NCBI GenBank assembly: GCA_045586595.1
Contig: JAZNAQ010000046.1
Span: 1-37,107, forward strand
Source of the DNA: SIG480 sp045586595
GTDB lineage: Bacteria; Bacillota; Clostridia; Oscillospirales; JAAYXM01
Direction of reading: 5' to 3'
Length of the DNA: 37,107 nt
A program made the translations under genes and the position numbers. This document shows positions 1 through 8,965 of the stretch, one piece after another. The notes under the pieces are model-generated. The model saw only the letters and a program-made list of their open reading frames with translations. It was not told the DNA's origin and made no database searches. How positions within the stretch are numbered: the first letter of the stretch is position 1; each line of letters starts with the position of its first letter.

Positions 1-239
1 CCGCAGACACAACAAAGGGTAACGGAGTAAGGATACTTGCCGAACGGCTCGGCATACCCATTTCTGAAGTTGTTGCCTTTGGCGACAGCCAAAATGATGA
101 GTCTATGCTCCGTGCAGCAGGCTTCTCAGTTGCGATGGGAAGTGCCGAGAACTCAATAAAAGAAATCTGTGATTTCGTTACAAAAACAAATGACAAGCAC
201 GGAATCACCTATGCCATAAATCATATTCTCAGCCTATAA
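1..239 (+). CDS. HAD-superfamily (Cof-type) phosphatase, C-terminal fragment
   Basis: The frame is open from base 3 to a TAA at 237-239, giving the last 78 residues of a protein whose start lies outside the window. The fragment shows the end of a haloacid-dehalogenase hydrolase of the Cof/IIB type: a lysine in DTTKGNGV (HAD motif III) followed by the acidic motif IV GDSQNDESML, then VAMGSAENSIKE, typical of Cof proteins. These are cytoplasmic Mg-dependent phosphatases, usually acting on sugar phosphates or similar metabolites; the substrate cannot be told from the tail. A hairpin terminator follows directly. The family is secure, the substrate is not. Confidence 0.88.
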   Translation, partial: ADTTKGNGVRILAERLGIPISEVVAFGDSQNDESMLRAAGFSVAMGSAENSIKEICDFVTKTNDKHGITYAINHILSL

Positions 240-240
240 T

Positions 241-277
241 AAAAAACAGCGTATTGTTTTTGCAATACGCTGTTTTT
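241..277. terminator. Bidirectional rho-independent terminator
   Basis: A perfect 15-bp inverted repeat (242-256 with 263-277, loop of 6) has an A-run on the left and a T-run on the right. It can therefore end the plus-strand HAD transcript and also the minus-strand UPF0291 transcript. Confidence 0.85.
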
Positions 278-304
278 GGCACTTACAGTCAATTTTCATA
301 CATA

Positions 305-505
305 TTATTTTTTCTTTTCAACTTTTCTTTTATTGCCATTTTCGTCCATGATATAGACATTACTTAAGGCATTTTCCATACCCTGGCGGAATTTCTTTAT
401 ATATTCCTGTCTGAGAATCGCCTGCTCAGATGTTTCTTCTTCACTGAGCCCTTCTTCTCTTGATTTTTTTGCAAGTTCATTAATTCTCTCTATAAGTTTT
501 TCCAT
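305..505 (-). CDS. UPF0291 / DUF896 family small protein (YnzC-like)
   Basis: A 66-residue charged protein with the UPF0291 pattern: INELAKK near the N-terminus, then EQAILRQEYIKKFR and a short basic tail. B. subtilis YnzC is the best-known member and is a small two-helix protein of unknown function. The ATG is preceded by a good CGGAGG about 8 bases upstream. Here the gene stands alone. It lacks the yneA and yneB neighbours that place ynzC in the SOS operon of B. subtilis, and I could not find a clean LexA box upstream. No clear promoter was assigned, although a TTGACA at 561-566 (reverse strand) is present without a convincing -10. Confidence 0.9.
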   Translation of the reverse strand: MEKLIERINELAKKSREEGLSEEETSEQAILRQEYIKKFRQGMENALSNVYIMDENGNKRKVEKKK

Positions 506-613
506 TTTATTTGCCTCCGTTTATTTTCAATCTCTTTGGACACTCTTTATATGATTTTGTCAAGTTAGGAAAAAACTTTTCGTTCGTTAGTTTTAAAAAG
601 TATTATTTCGTTG

Positions 614-638
614 AAAAAAAGACATCCAAACGGATGCC
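614..638 (-). terminator. Rho-independent terminator of tRNA-Gln
   Basis: Read on the minus strand, a 7-bp stem (632-638 with 621-627, one G-U pair, 4-base loop) is followed by seven T. It begins 8 bases after the encoded CCA end of the tRNA. Confidence 0.8.
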
Positions 639-645
639 TTTTTCA

Positions 646-719
646 TGGCTGCCGGACTAGGATTTGAACCCAGACAAACAGAGTCAGAGTCTGTCGTGCT
701 ACCCTTACACAATCCGGCA
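646..719 (-). tRNA. tRNA-Gln (anticodon CTG)
   Basis: A 74-base cloverleaf folds without gaps. The acceptor TGCCGGA pairs perfectly with TCCGGCA. The D stem is GTGT/GCAC, the anticodon stem ACAGA/TCTGT with loop CTCTGAC, and the T stem CTGGG/CCTAG with loop TTCAAAT. The discriminator is G and CCA is encoded. The anticodon CTG reads CAG. The U1-A72 pair is a usual identity feature of bacterial tRNA-Gln. The gene is solitary, with its own promoter and terminator. Confidence 0.96.
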
Positions 720-731
720 ACGAACTCTTAT

Positions 732-760
732 ATTATAAGAGAAAAGCTTTTAAAAGTCAA
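732..760 (-). promoter_or_regulatory. Vegetative promoter of tRNA-Gln
   Basis: On the minus strand: TTGACT (760-755), 17-base spacer, TATAAT (737-732). The -10 box ends 12 bases before the mature tRNA start. This is one of the closest matches to the sigma-A consensus in the window, as expected for a stable RNA gene. Confidence 0.88.
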
Positions 761-821
761 GAACTTTTTTCAAAAACTTTCCTTTTTATTTTACCCGTCT
801 ATAAGGTAAATATACATAGAA

Positions 822-2678
822 TTATTTTTTTATCAGCACACAGCATGAATACGGTGGAATCTTGAGTTTTCCGTGTTTTACTTTACAACCTCCGTTTTCC
901 AATACACATTCAAAGCCTTCAGGTACCGAAAACAGTGCAGCTCTTCCCCCACGGTTTACAAACGCAAAAACCTTTCCGCGTGAAATCGCAACAATATCTC
1001 CTCTGGCATATAGGAAACTGAAGCTACCGTTATTCATACACGGCTCACAAGCTTTAATTTTGCCCAATTTGCGGTAAAAGGACAGGAGTTCTTCATCCAT
1101 ATCGTTCCAAGTGAAATAACGGCGGTTAAACGGGTCTTCAAAGCCCTGCATGCCAATTTCGTCCCCATAATAAATGCACGGAGACCCCGGAAACATATAC
1201 TGTATTACTGCCGCCTGACGCAGACGGGTTTTACCTGTTTTGAGCTCGTTTTCATCAAGGCTTCGCTCTGCTCTGAACTCTTTGGATGTGTTATGAAGAG
1301 AGCCGACAGAAAGTTCATTTACGGCGCGAACTGTGTCATGTGTTCCGATTATATTCATAAGGCATCTCTGAGACACAAGCGGATAGTTTTCAACAAGAGA
1401 CAACAAGGCTGTCTTCATAGCTTTTGCCGTCATTCTTCCGCAAAGAAAGTCCAAAATAGCATTTTTGAGCGGGTAGTTCATAACACCATCGAGCACGCCA
1501 TCTGTAAAGTATGTTTTATTTACACCGTACGCTTTCTTTGTAGAGGCATCTTCCCATACCTCACCGATGATGAGAGCGTCTCGCTTTTCGCTCACTGCAC
1601 GTTTTTTTAGTTTTGAAATAAACTCATCAGGAAGCTCGTCTGCAACATCAAGTCGCCACCCTGAAACCCCCGCACGCATCCAATGCGCTATAACGCTGTC
1701 TTCATCGTTGATTATAAAGTTCTGATATTCATTATTAAGCTCATTAACCTGCGGAAGAGTATCTATACCCCACCACGAGGAGTAATTGCCGTTATTATCA
1801 ATATCAAACCACGGGCGGTAAGGTGACTGTGTATCACGCCATGCACCCACACCCTCTCCGTATCTGCCTTCACGGTTAAAGTAGAGGCTATCTGAGCCTG
1901 TATGGCTGAACACTCCGTCAAGGATTACTCTCATCCCAAGCTTTTTAGCGGCTCTGCAAAGCTTTTTAAGCTCACCTTCATCACCGAAATGTGAATCTAT
2001 TTTTTTGTAATCAGCGGTGTTGTACTTATGGTTAGACCATGCCTCAAAAACCGGGCTTAAATATATAGTTTTAACACCCAAAGACTCAAGATACGGAAGT
2101 TTTTCTACAATTCCCGCAAGGTTTCCGCCGTATATGTCACGATTTTCAACAACGCCTTGCTCGTTTGGTCTGAAATGCGGTGTCTCTGCTGTGTCGGTGT
2201 GAACTCTGAAGTATGGGTCTTCGGTCAGTCTTGGAGACGATGATGCTCTGAAGAAACGATCAACAAACACATGATATGTAACACCCTCGCAAAACCACGA
2301 CGGTGTTGTATAACTCTTCGCGCTTACTGTAAGCTGAAAGCTCAAAACATTGTTTATATCGTGCTGGACTCCGTTTTTGCCGAAGAAAACAGACCGACCG
2401 TCCACTGTGTCCAATTTAAAGCAATACCAGAATATTCCGGGATTTTCGCTTGCATTAAACTCTGCTTCAAAAACATCATATCCGCCCTCAAGCCCGCTCC
2501 ACTGCATTTTAAAATGCAGTTGCGTGCCATCGTATTCAGAAAACATAATAAGCGTAACAGCCAAAACGTCTGTACGCAGAGCATATGCGGAGAGTTTTAC
2601 TTGCTCTCCGCATACAACTGCGCCGAATGGCTGCTTATACTTTTTTAATTGTGAGTCAAAACGAAAAAGCTCGTTCAT
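822..2678 (-). CDS. GH13 alpha-amylase-family enzyme, cytoplasmic (neopullulanase/maltogenic amylase-like)
   Basis: A 618-residue glycoside hydrolase family 13 protein. An N-terminal beta-rich region (about 1-125) precedes the catalytic barrel. The conserved regions are visible: DGVFSHTG (254-261), GWRLDVADE with nucleophile D344, IIGEVWED with acid/base E373, and IIGTHDT with H447-D448. No signal peptide is seen, so it should act inside the cell. The N-terminal domain before the barrel and GGNLAGIVEKLPYLESLG resemble cyclomaltodextrinase/neopullulanase-type enzymes that cut maltodextrins, pullulan-like or branched oligosaccharides. It is the last gene of the glycogen cluster, 12 bp after glgP. 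No separate glgX/pullulanase is present, so a role in trimming or debranching phosphorylase-limit dextrins is a reasonable inference. The exact bond specificity is not proven. Confidence 0.88.
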   Translation of the reverse strand: MNELFRFDSQLKKYKQPFGAVVCGEQVKLSAYALRTDVLAVTLIMFSEYDGTQLHFKMQWSGLEGGYDVFEAEFNASENPGIFWYCFKLDTVDGRSVFFGKNGVQHDINNVLSFQLTVSAKSYTTPSWFCEGVTYHVFVDRFFRASSSPRLTEDPYFRVHTDTAETPHFRPNEQGVVENRDIYGGNLAGIVEKLPYLESLGVKTIYLSPVFEAWSNHKYNTADYKKIDSHFGDEGELKKLCRAAKKLGMRVILDGVFSHTGSDSLYFNREGRYGEGVGAWRDTQSPYRPWFDIDNNGNYSSWWGIDTLPQVNELNNEYQNFIINDEDSVIAHWMRAGVSGWRLDVADELPDEFISKLKKRAVSEKRDALIIGEVWEDASTKKAYGVNKTYFTDGVLDGVMNYPLKNAILDFLCGRMTAKAMKTALLSLVENYPLVSQRCLMNIIGTHDTVRAVNELSVGSLHNTSKEFRAERSLDENELKTGKTRLRQAAVIQYMFPGSPCIYYGDEIGMQGFEDPFNRRYFTWNDMDEELLSFYRKLGKIKACEPCMNNGSFSFLYARGDIVAISRGKVFAFVNRGGRAALFSVPEGFECVLENGGCKVKHGKLKIPPYSCCVLIKK

Positions 2679-2690
2679 TGATACCCCTCA

Positions 2691-5114
2691 TTAATCTGTA
2701 ACTCTTTTTATATGCCAGATATTGTCCGCATATTCATTTATGCTTCTGTCTGCCGCAAAACGGCCTGCATTTGCAATATTTATAAGTGATTTTTTATTAA
2801 ACAGCAACTTGTCGCTATATTCCTTATAAATCTTATCATGTGCGCGGCAGTATGAGTCAAAGTCTGCAAGAAGCATATACTGGTCGCGGAACAGAAGCGA
2901 GTTGACTATATCGGGATATGCATTTCTCAATACACCAACGCCGATTCCGTCTCGTATATGGTCGAGGACACGTCTGAGGTGCGGATTGTTATGGTAATAA
3001 TCAATCGGAGAATAATTACCCGCTGCAACAATGTCTGCAACCTCGTGCGCCTTAAGGCCGAAGATATAAATATTCTCCTCACCTACAGCTTCGCAAATCT
3101 CTACGTTTGCGCCATCAAGCGTTCCTATTGTAAGCGCGCCATTGAGCATAAACTTCATGTTGCCTGTTCCCGAAGCTTCTTTACCTGCAATAGAAATCTG
3201 CTCTGAAATTTCTGCAGATGGTATCATTACCTCAGCGATTGATACGTTATAATCCTCAACAAAAACAACCTTAAGCTTATCTGACACTACGGGGTTTGAA
3301 TTGATTTCAGATGCTATAGAGTTAATAAGCCGTATAATATTCTTTGCCATAGCGTAGCCCGCTGCGGATTTTGCACCAAAGAAATAGGTTTTGGGCGTAA
3401 ATTCCATATTGGGGTTGTCAAGCAGCATATGATATTCATAAAGAATATGCAAAACATTCAGAAGCTGACGCTTATATTCGTGTAAACGCTTTGACTGAAC
3501 ATCAAATATTGAATTCGGGTCTATCTTAGTATCAAACTTTACACGCTCTACAAACCGCTTTTTGTTATTGTGCTTAATTTTTGCAAGCTGCTCAAGCACA
3601 GACTTATCATCGGTATACTGCACAAGCCCCTTAAGCGCAGACGCATCGGTATAGAAATCCTTACCTATAAGATCAACCAAAAGCGATGTAAGCTCGGGGT
3701 TTGACTGACAGAGCCAACGTCTGTGCGCTATACCGTTTGTGACGTTTGTAAACTTTCCCGGGAACATATAGTTATAGTCAGAAAATACGGTTTCTTTAAG
3801 AATGTTGCTGTGAAGTGCAGAAACACCGTTGACTGAATAACACGTTGCAATGCAGAGGTTTGCCATGCGTATCTCGTCGTTTGCAATTATAGCAAGTCTG
3901 CCGATTTTCTCGCGGTCCTCGGGAAATGCATTCCAAAGGTCAGCACAGAATCTCCTGTTGATTTCTTCAACAATCATATATATACGCGGAAGAAGATGCT
4001 TGAACATCGAAATGGTCCAGCGCTCGAGCGCTTCTGCCATTATTGTATGGTTTGTATACGCCATACAGTTTGACACAATTCTCCAGCTCTCATCCCAGCT
4101 ATATCCCTCTTCATCAAGAAGTATTCGCATAAGCTCGGGTATAGCAAGCGTCGGGTGGGTATCGTTTATATGAATTATTGCCTTATCTGCAAAGTTAGCC
4201 ATAGTACCATACTGAGCTTTATGTTTCTTTACGATACTTGAAATTGTAGCAGATACAAAGAAATACTGCTGCTTTAAGCGAAGTGACTTCCCTTCCTCAT
4301 GGTTATCTTCTGGATAAAGGATTTTTGAGATAACCTCGCTCATAGCCTTCTGCTCCATCGACTTTGCATACTCACCTTTTGAGAAAAGCTGCATGTCGAT
4401 GCTCTTTGTGGACTTAGCACTCCATAGACGAAGTGTATTTATTGTATCGCCAGGATACCCTGAAACAAGCATATCATTTGGCACGGCAAGAACCGTGTAG
4501 TAGTCGTGATGTGAGAATTTGAGTTCTCCGTTTTCCATATACGGGTCTACCTTACCGCCAAAACGTACTTCCTGCGTTTCTTCAATTCTCGGAACAGTCC
4601 AGACGCTACCGGTCTCAAGCCAGTTATCGGGGAGCTCAATCTGCATACCGTCAATTATTTTTTGCTTAAAAATACCATACTCATACAGAATTGAAAAACC
4701 CATTCCCGGATATCCCTGTGCAGCAAGCGAGTCCATATAGCATGCGGCGAGGCGACCGAGCCCGCCATTACCAAGACCTGCATCACGCTCTACATCGAGT
4801 ATGTCTTCAAAAGAAACCTTAAGCTTTGATAGTGTCTTTTCAAAGACTTCGCCAAGCCCAAGATTATTGATATTGTTATGCAGAGATTTACCAATAAGAA
4901 ACTCCATGGACAGATAGTATACCTGCTTGAGTTCTTTCTTTTCTATCTCCTCCTGAGTCTTCGCCCAGTTTTCCATCATAATATCTCGCACAACAAAAGC
5001 ACATGCAGCATAAATCTGCTCGTTGCTTGCCTCTTTAATTTCTTTGCCAAAGTGTCTTGAAAGCTTACCTGAAATAAGTGTCTTAAGCTTTTTTTCGTCT
5101 ATGTGTATCCCCAT
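2691..5114 (-). CDS. glgP: Glycogen/maltodextrin phosphorylase (GT35)
   Basis: An 807-residue phosphorylase of normal length that releases glucose-1-phosphate from the non-reducing ends of alpha-1,4-glucan using phosphate and pyridoxal phosphate. The family signature is clear: EASGTGNMKFMLNGALTIGT, in which K654 should hold PLP. The N-terminal part has YYLSMEFLIGKSL and ERDAGLGNGGLGRLAACY, and the middle has HINDTHPTLAIPELMR. No sign of the eukaryotic regulatory phosphoserine segment. The gene follows glgA by 38 bp and precedes the GH13 enzyme by 12 bp, so synthesis and mobilisation of glycogen appear to share one transcript. Product assignment is firm; preference for glycogen over maltodextrin is inferred from context. 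Confidence 0.97.
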   Translation of the reverse strand: MGIHIDEKKLKTLISGKLSRHFGKEIKEASNEQIYAACAFVVRDIMMENWAKTQEEIEKKELKQVYYLSMEFLIGKSLHNNINNLGLGEVFEKTLSKLKVSFEDILDVERDAGLGNGGLGRLAACYMDSLAAQGYPGMGFSILYEYGIFKQKIIDGMQIELPDNWLETGSVWTVPRIEETQEVRFGGKVDPYMENGELKFSHHDYYTVLAVPNDMLVSGYPGDTINTLRLWSAKSTKSIDMQLFSKGEYAKSMEQKAMSEVISKILYPEDNHEEGKSLRLKQQYFFVSATISSIVKKHKAQYGTMANFADKAIIHINDTHPTLAIPELMRILLDEEGYSWDESWRIVSNCMAYTNHTIMAEALERWTISMFKHLLPRIYMIVEEINRRFCADLWNAFPEDREKIGRLAIIANDEIRMANLCIATCYSVNGVSALHSNILKETVFSDYNYMFPGKFTNVTNGIAHRRWLCQSNPELTSLLVDLIGKDFYTDASALKGLVQYTDDKSVLEQLAKIKHNNKKRFVERVKFDTKIDPNSIFDVQSKRLHEYKRQLLNVLHILYEYHMLLDNPNMEFTPKTYFFGAKSAAGYAMAKNIIRLINSIASEINSNPVVSDKLKVVFVEDYNVSIAEVMIPSAEISEQISIAGKEASGTGNMKFMLNGALTIGTLDGANVEICEAVGEENIYIFGLKAHEVADIVAAGNYSPIDYYHNNPHLRRVLDHIRDGIGVGVLRNAYPDIVNSLLFRDQYMLLADFDSYCRAHDKIYKEYSDKLLFNKKSLINIANAGRFAADRSINEYADNIWHIKRVTD

Positions 5115-5152
5115 TAAATGTACCTCTTCAAATTTATATTAAAAAACATGCT

Positions 5153-6595
5153 TTACATCTCGCCGAGAAGCTCATCATAGAGCTTATTATATTTTTGTGC
5201 AGACTTTTTCCACGAAAAGTCAGTATTCATGCCGTTTTCTACCAACTTATTCCACGCATCCTTGTCGCTATAAAGCTCACATGCTTCACGGATCACATGT
5301 AACATATCATGTGCGTTGTAGTCCCTAAACGAGAAGCCGTTACCCTCTCCGGTAAACTTATTATACGGAATTATGCTGTCGCGAAGACCGCCTGTTTCGC
5401 GAACTATCGGTATTGTCCCGTATCTCAGAGCTATCATCTGTGCAAGGCCGCACGGCTCGCTCTTTGACGGCATAAGGAACATATCAGACCCGCCGTATAC
5501 CTTTTGAGCAAGCTCGCTGTTGAATGCAATATTAACCGACAACTTAAACGGATACTGCCACTGCTTATCGCGAAGGAACTGCTCATACTTCCAGTCACCC
5601 GTTCCGATAACAACAAGCTGGACATTATCATTTAGCAGTTCATCAATAATGCCCGACACAAGGTCAAGACCCTTATGAGAAACAAGGCGGGTTACCATAC
5701 CGATTACGGGAATATCAGCATCGCACGGCAGATTTACAAGCGCCTGAAGTTCGGCTTTGTTTTTAGCCTTGCCGCTCATATCCTTTTTAGAAAACTTAAA
5801 GAACAGACGCTTGTCTTTTGAAGGGTCATAAGCCCTGAGGTCTATTCCGTTTATAATACCCGAAAGCTTTCCGGCCTCATTTCTAAGCACAGAATCAAGA
5901 CCGTGACCAAATTCAGGCGTTTTAATTTCCTCAGCATATGACGGGCTTACCGTAGTAACCTTATCCGAACATACAATAGCGGCTTTCATGAGGTTTACTG
6001 CCCCGCTATACTCGAGGAAACCGTTATCAAACTCATTCATAGACAAACCAAGAACATTCTCCATAATTTCTTTACCGAAAACACCCTGGTACTCTATATT
6101 ATGAATTGTAAATACTGTTTTGATACCCTCGTATCTTTCGCGGTTATAGTATTTAAGCTTGTAGTATATCGGAATAAGTGCAGTCTGCCAATCGTGGCAA
6201 TGCAAAACATCCGGATAATAATCAATATACGGTAAAACCTCAAGCACCGCAGTTGAGAAAAACGCAAAGCGTTCTGCATCATCATAGCATCCATAAAGAG
6301 CGGTTCCGCGTTTAAAATAATACTCGTTGTCTATAAAATACCAAGTAACGCCTTTTTCTTCATACTTGAATATTCCGCAATACTGGCTACGCCATGCAAC
6401 AGGCACAAAGATGTTTGTTATATAAGTCATTTTGCTTCTTACTTCTTCAGAAACACCTTCGTGAAGCGGAATGATAACAGCAACCTCACGGTTTTTGCCC
6501 GATATAGCCTTAGGTAGAGAACCTATAACATCGCCGAGGCCACCTGACTTTATAAACGGAGCTGCCTCCGATGCCGCTATTAAAATCTTTGTCAT
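5153..6595 (-). CDS. glgA: Glycogen synthase, ADP-glucose type (GT5)
   Basis: A 480-residue GT-B fold glucosyltransferase that extends alpha-1,4-glucan from ADP-glucose. The N-terminal ADP-glucose motif is KSGGLGDV (residues 16-23; KTGGLGDV in most relatives). VLHCHDWQTALIP, NIEYQGVFGK, INGIDL and the C-terminal PSKSEPCGLAQM with the retaining-GT glutamate region and TGGLRDSI are all present. The length is typical for bacterial GlgA. It lies 25 bp after glgD, the regulatory subunit of the enzyme that makes its substrate, and 38 bp before glgP. Confidence 0.97.
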   Translation of the reverse strand: MTKILIAASEAAPFIKSGGLGDVIGSLPKAISGKNREVAVIIPLHEGVSEEVRSKMTYITNIFVPVAWRSQYCGIFKYEEKGVTWYFIDNEYYFKRGTALYGCYDDAERFAFFSTAVLEVLPYIDYYPDVLHCHDWQTALIPIYYKLKYYNRERYEGIKTVFTIHNIEYQGVFGKEIMENVLGLSMNEFDNGFLEYSGAVNLMKAAIVCSDKVTTVSPSYAEEIKTPEFGHGLDSVLRNEAGKLSGIINGIDLRAYDPSKDKRLFFKFSKKDMSGKAKNKAELQALVNLPCDADIPVIGMVTRLVSHKGLDLVSGIIDELLNDNVQLVVIGTGDWKYEQFLRDKQWQYPFKLSVNIAFNSELAQKVYGGSDMFLMPSKSEPCGLAQMIALRYGTIPIVRETGGLRDSIIPYNKFTGEGNGFSFRDYNAHDMLHVIREACELYSDKDAWNKLVENGMNTDFSWKKSAQKYNKLYDELLGEM

Positions 6596-6620
6596 TTCGA
6601 TATTTTCTCCTTTACTTTAC

Positions 6621-7745
6621 TTATACCTTGCAGCCCTTTGGTAATACTGTCGGGTATGCCTCTGCACCTCGCAAGGTCGTTCCTTTTGAAATATTTACAA
6701 GGCTATCCGTTACGCAATATTCAACATTTGCATCTTTGCCTATTTCGGTTCCCTGCATTATTACACAATTCTTTACATGTGCGCCTTTTGCTATTTTTAC
6801 ATTTCTGAAGATTACTGAGTTTTCAACACAACCCTCTATTACACAGCCGTCCGCAATAAGGCTGTTTTTAACGCATGACTCCTCGCCAAACAGCGAAGGT
6901 ACTTCATCACGGACCTTTGTAAGTATTTCGCCGCCCACATTAAATAGCTCATTTCGTATGTCTGAATTGAGCAAGTCAAGATTTGCTTTAAAATAAGATT
7001 CTAATGTATCAATCTTCTCAGCAAACCCTGTATACTCACAAGCATAGATATCAAGCGACTGCGACATATCCTGTATTATATCGCGCTCAAAATCAAACTT
7101 ATTATGAGCCACGCACTGGCATACAAGAAACTCAAGAAGCCCGCGCTCAATAATATATGTTCCGAGCAGCATATTGCTATGAAGTTGTATGTCCTGATTT
7201 ATCGTTATATCACTGATACGGCCGTCTTTATCAACGTCAATGAACGCATTGTTCTTAAACTTTGCGGGCTCATATACGTTAGATTTATAAAGGGCTGTCA
7301 TATATGCCTGCTTCTCTATGTGTTTTTCAAGAAGCTCAGTATAATCAATATTAGCGATTACATTGGCATCAGAAAGCAGTATATACTTGCAATCACTGCT
7401 TCTTATATAGTCTATAATACCCATAAGTACAGAAATTTTACTGCTCTTATCAGATAATACATCGCGGCTGCCTATTGACGGCGGAAGAATTGCAAGGCCG
7501 CCCTTTTTGCGGTTTAAGTCCCACTCCTTGCCTGTTCCGAGATGAGTCATCAATGAATAGTAATCACTCTTTGTTACTACGCCAACGTCTTTGATTCCCG
7601 AATTCACCATGCTTGAAAGCGGAAAGTCTATCATTCTGTACCTTCCTCCAAACGGAACGGAAGCAACTGTTCTGTTTTCTGTAAGTTCACGCATGGCATC
7701 AACTTTATCGTGTGCAAATATTATTCCCAAAGTATCCTTTATCAT
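6621..7745 (-). CDS. glgD: Glucose-1-phosphate adenylyltransferase regulatory subunit
   Basis: A 374-residue GlgC paralogue. It keeps the fold, seen in SVPFGGRYRMIDFPLSSMVNSGI and the C-terminal left-handed beta-helix hexapeptides (SLIADGCVIEGCVENSVIF). The nucleotide-binding GGxGxRL loop is replaced by the region IIFAHDKVDAMREL, and the catalytic GDH segment of GlgC is LLSDANVIANIDY here. This matches GlgD of Firmicutes, which is thought to be inactive alone and to stimulate GlgC in a GlgC-GlgD complex. The start ATG overlaps the glgC stop by 4 bases (ATGA), suggesting translational coupling and matched production of the two subunits. Confidence 0.95.
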   Translation of the reverse strand: MIKDTLGIIFAHDKVDAMRELTENRTVASVPFGGRYRMIDFPLSSMVNSGIKDVGVVTKSDYYSLMTHLGTGKEWDLNRKKGGLAILPPSIGSRDVLSDKSSKISVLMGIIDYIRSSDCKYILLSDANVIANIDYTELLEKHIEKQAYMTALYKSNVYEPAKFKNNAFIDVDKDGRISDITINQDIQLHSNMLLGTYIIERGLLEFLVCQCVAHNKFDFERDIIQDMSQSLDIYACEYTGFAEKIDTLESYFKANLDLLNSDIRNELFNVGGEILTKVRDEVPSLFGEESCVKNSLIADGCVIEGCVENSVIFRNVKIAKGAHVKNCVIMQGTEIGKDANVEYCVTDSLVNISKGTTLRGAEAYPTVLPKGCKV

Positions 7746-8965
7746 AATGCCACCTCACCGTCTGCAACGTCTTCATCAATTATTTTTCCTGCTCCTACAC
7801 GCGCATTCTTGCCTATACAGAGAGAATTGCCTACAACTGCAATCTGACGTTTTTCGCCTTCCTTCGGAACTTCGCCGATGTGTGCACCTGCCTTAACTGT
7901 TACGTTTTCGGCAATTATTGAGTATTCTACAACAGCACCAGGCTCAATCACGCTTCCCGGCATTATAATCGAGTTGTTTACTACGGCGTTTTCACCTATG
8001 GTAACGTCATAAAAAACAATCGAATGCTCTACTGTTCCGTTGGTGTTGCAGCCTTCTGAAATCATAGAGTTTTTAACAACTGCATCGGAAGATATGAACT
8101 GCGACGGCTTCGCTGGGTTTCTCGCATAAATTCTCCAGCCTTTATCGTGGAGAACCAACCCGCTTCCCGGAGTTATTACATCCATATTGGATTCCCAGAG
8201 GCTGTCGATTGTTCCTACGTCCTTCCAGTACCCCTTATACTCATATGCAAAAAGCTTTTTGCCGTCTGCAAGCATTGAGGGGATTATATTCTTACCAAAG
8301 TCGTTCTGGCTATCCGGATTATTTTCGTCTTCAATAAGATACTTTTCAAGAACCTCCCATGTAAATATGTATACACCCATGGAGGCCTTTGTACTCTTAG
8401 GTTTCTTCGGCTTCTCCTCAAATTCATACACTGATTTATCGTCGCGGAGATTCATAATTCCAAACCTTGATGCCTCCTCTATCGGAACATCAATAACCGC
8501 TATTGTGCAATCAGCATTTGTCTTCTTGTGCTCACGAAGCATCCAATCATAATTCATTTTATATATATGGTCTCCCGAGAGAACAAGAACATATTTAGGG
8601 TTAAAGCTCTTTATGAAATTTATGTTCTGGTAAATAGCATTAGCCGTACCCTTATACCAAGCACCGCTTGTGCTTGTCATATAGGGCGGGAGGATAGACA
8701 CACCTCCGTTAGAGCGGTCAAGGTCCCACGGCTGACCGTTTCCGATATAGGTATTGAGTTCAAGCGGTTGATACTGTGTAAGAACTCCGACAGTATCAAT
8801 GCCTGAGTTTATACAGTTTGAGAGCGGAAAGTCAATTATTCTGTACTTCCCTCCAAAAGGAACCGCCGGCTTTGCAACATTTTTTGTCAGTACATGAAGT
8901 CTGCTCCCCTGCCCGCCTGCCAGCAGCATTGCTATGCATTCCTTACTCTTTAACATTTTCCTCAT
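7742..8965 (-). CDS. glgC: Glucose-1-phosphate adenylyltransferase, catalytic subunit
   Basis: A 407-residue ADP-glucose pyrophosphorylase that makes ADP-glucose and pyrophosphate from glucose-1-phosphate and ATP, the committed step of bacterial glycogen synthesis. The nucleotide loop LAGGQGSRLHVLT, then KPAVPFGGKYRIIDF, the catalytic VLSGDHIYKMNYDWML and FEEKPKKPKS are intact. The C-terminal beta-helix domain follows. The first ATG overlaps the glgB stop by 4 bases. An in-frame ATG three codons later (8956) is the alternative start and would match the usual N-terminus better. The neighbour glgD encodes the partner subunit. Confidence 0.97.
   Translation of the reverse strand: MRKMLKSKECIAMLLAGGQGSRLHVLTKNVAKPAVPFGGKYRIIDFPLSNCINSGIDTVGVLTQYQPLELNTYIGNGQPWDLDRSNGGVSILPPYMTSTSGAWYKGTANAIYQNINFIKSFNPKYVLVLSGDHIYKMNYDWMLREHKKTNADCTIAVIDVPIEEASRFGIMNLRDDKSVYEFEEKPKKPKSTKASMGVYIFTWEVLEKYLIEDENNPDSQNDFGKNIIPSMLADGKKLFAYEYKGYWKDVGTIDSLWESNMDVITPGSGLVLHDKGWRIYARNPAKPSQFISSDAVVKNSMISEGCNTNGTVEHSIVFYDVTIGENAVVNNSIIMPGSVIEPGAVVEYSIIAENVTVKAGAHIGEVPKEGEKRQIAVVGNSLCIGKNARVGAGKIIDEDVADGEVAL

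Noticed and set aside
572..594. CGAAC...GTT-like pattern (LexA/SOS box) upstream of the UPF0291 gene
   Set aside because: The reverse-strand CGAACGAAAAGTTTT has the half-sites one base too far apart for the Gram-positive LexA consensus and the right half is poor. The yneA/yneB neighbours are absent.
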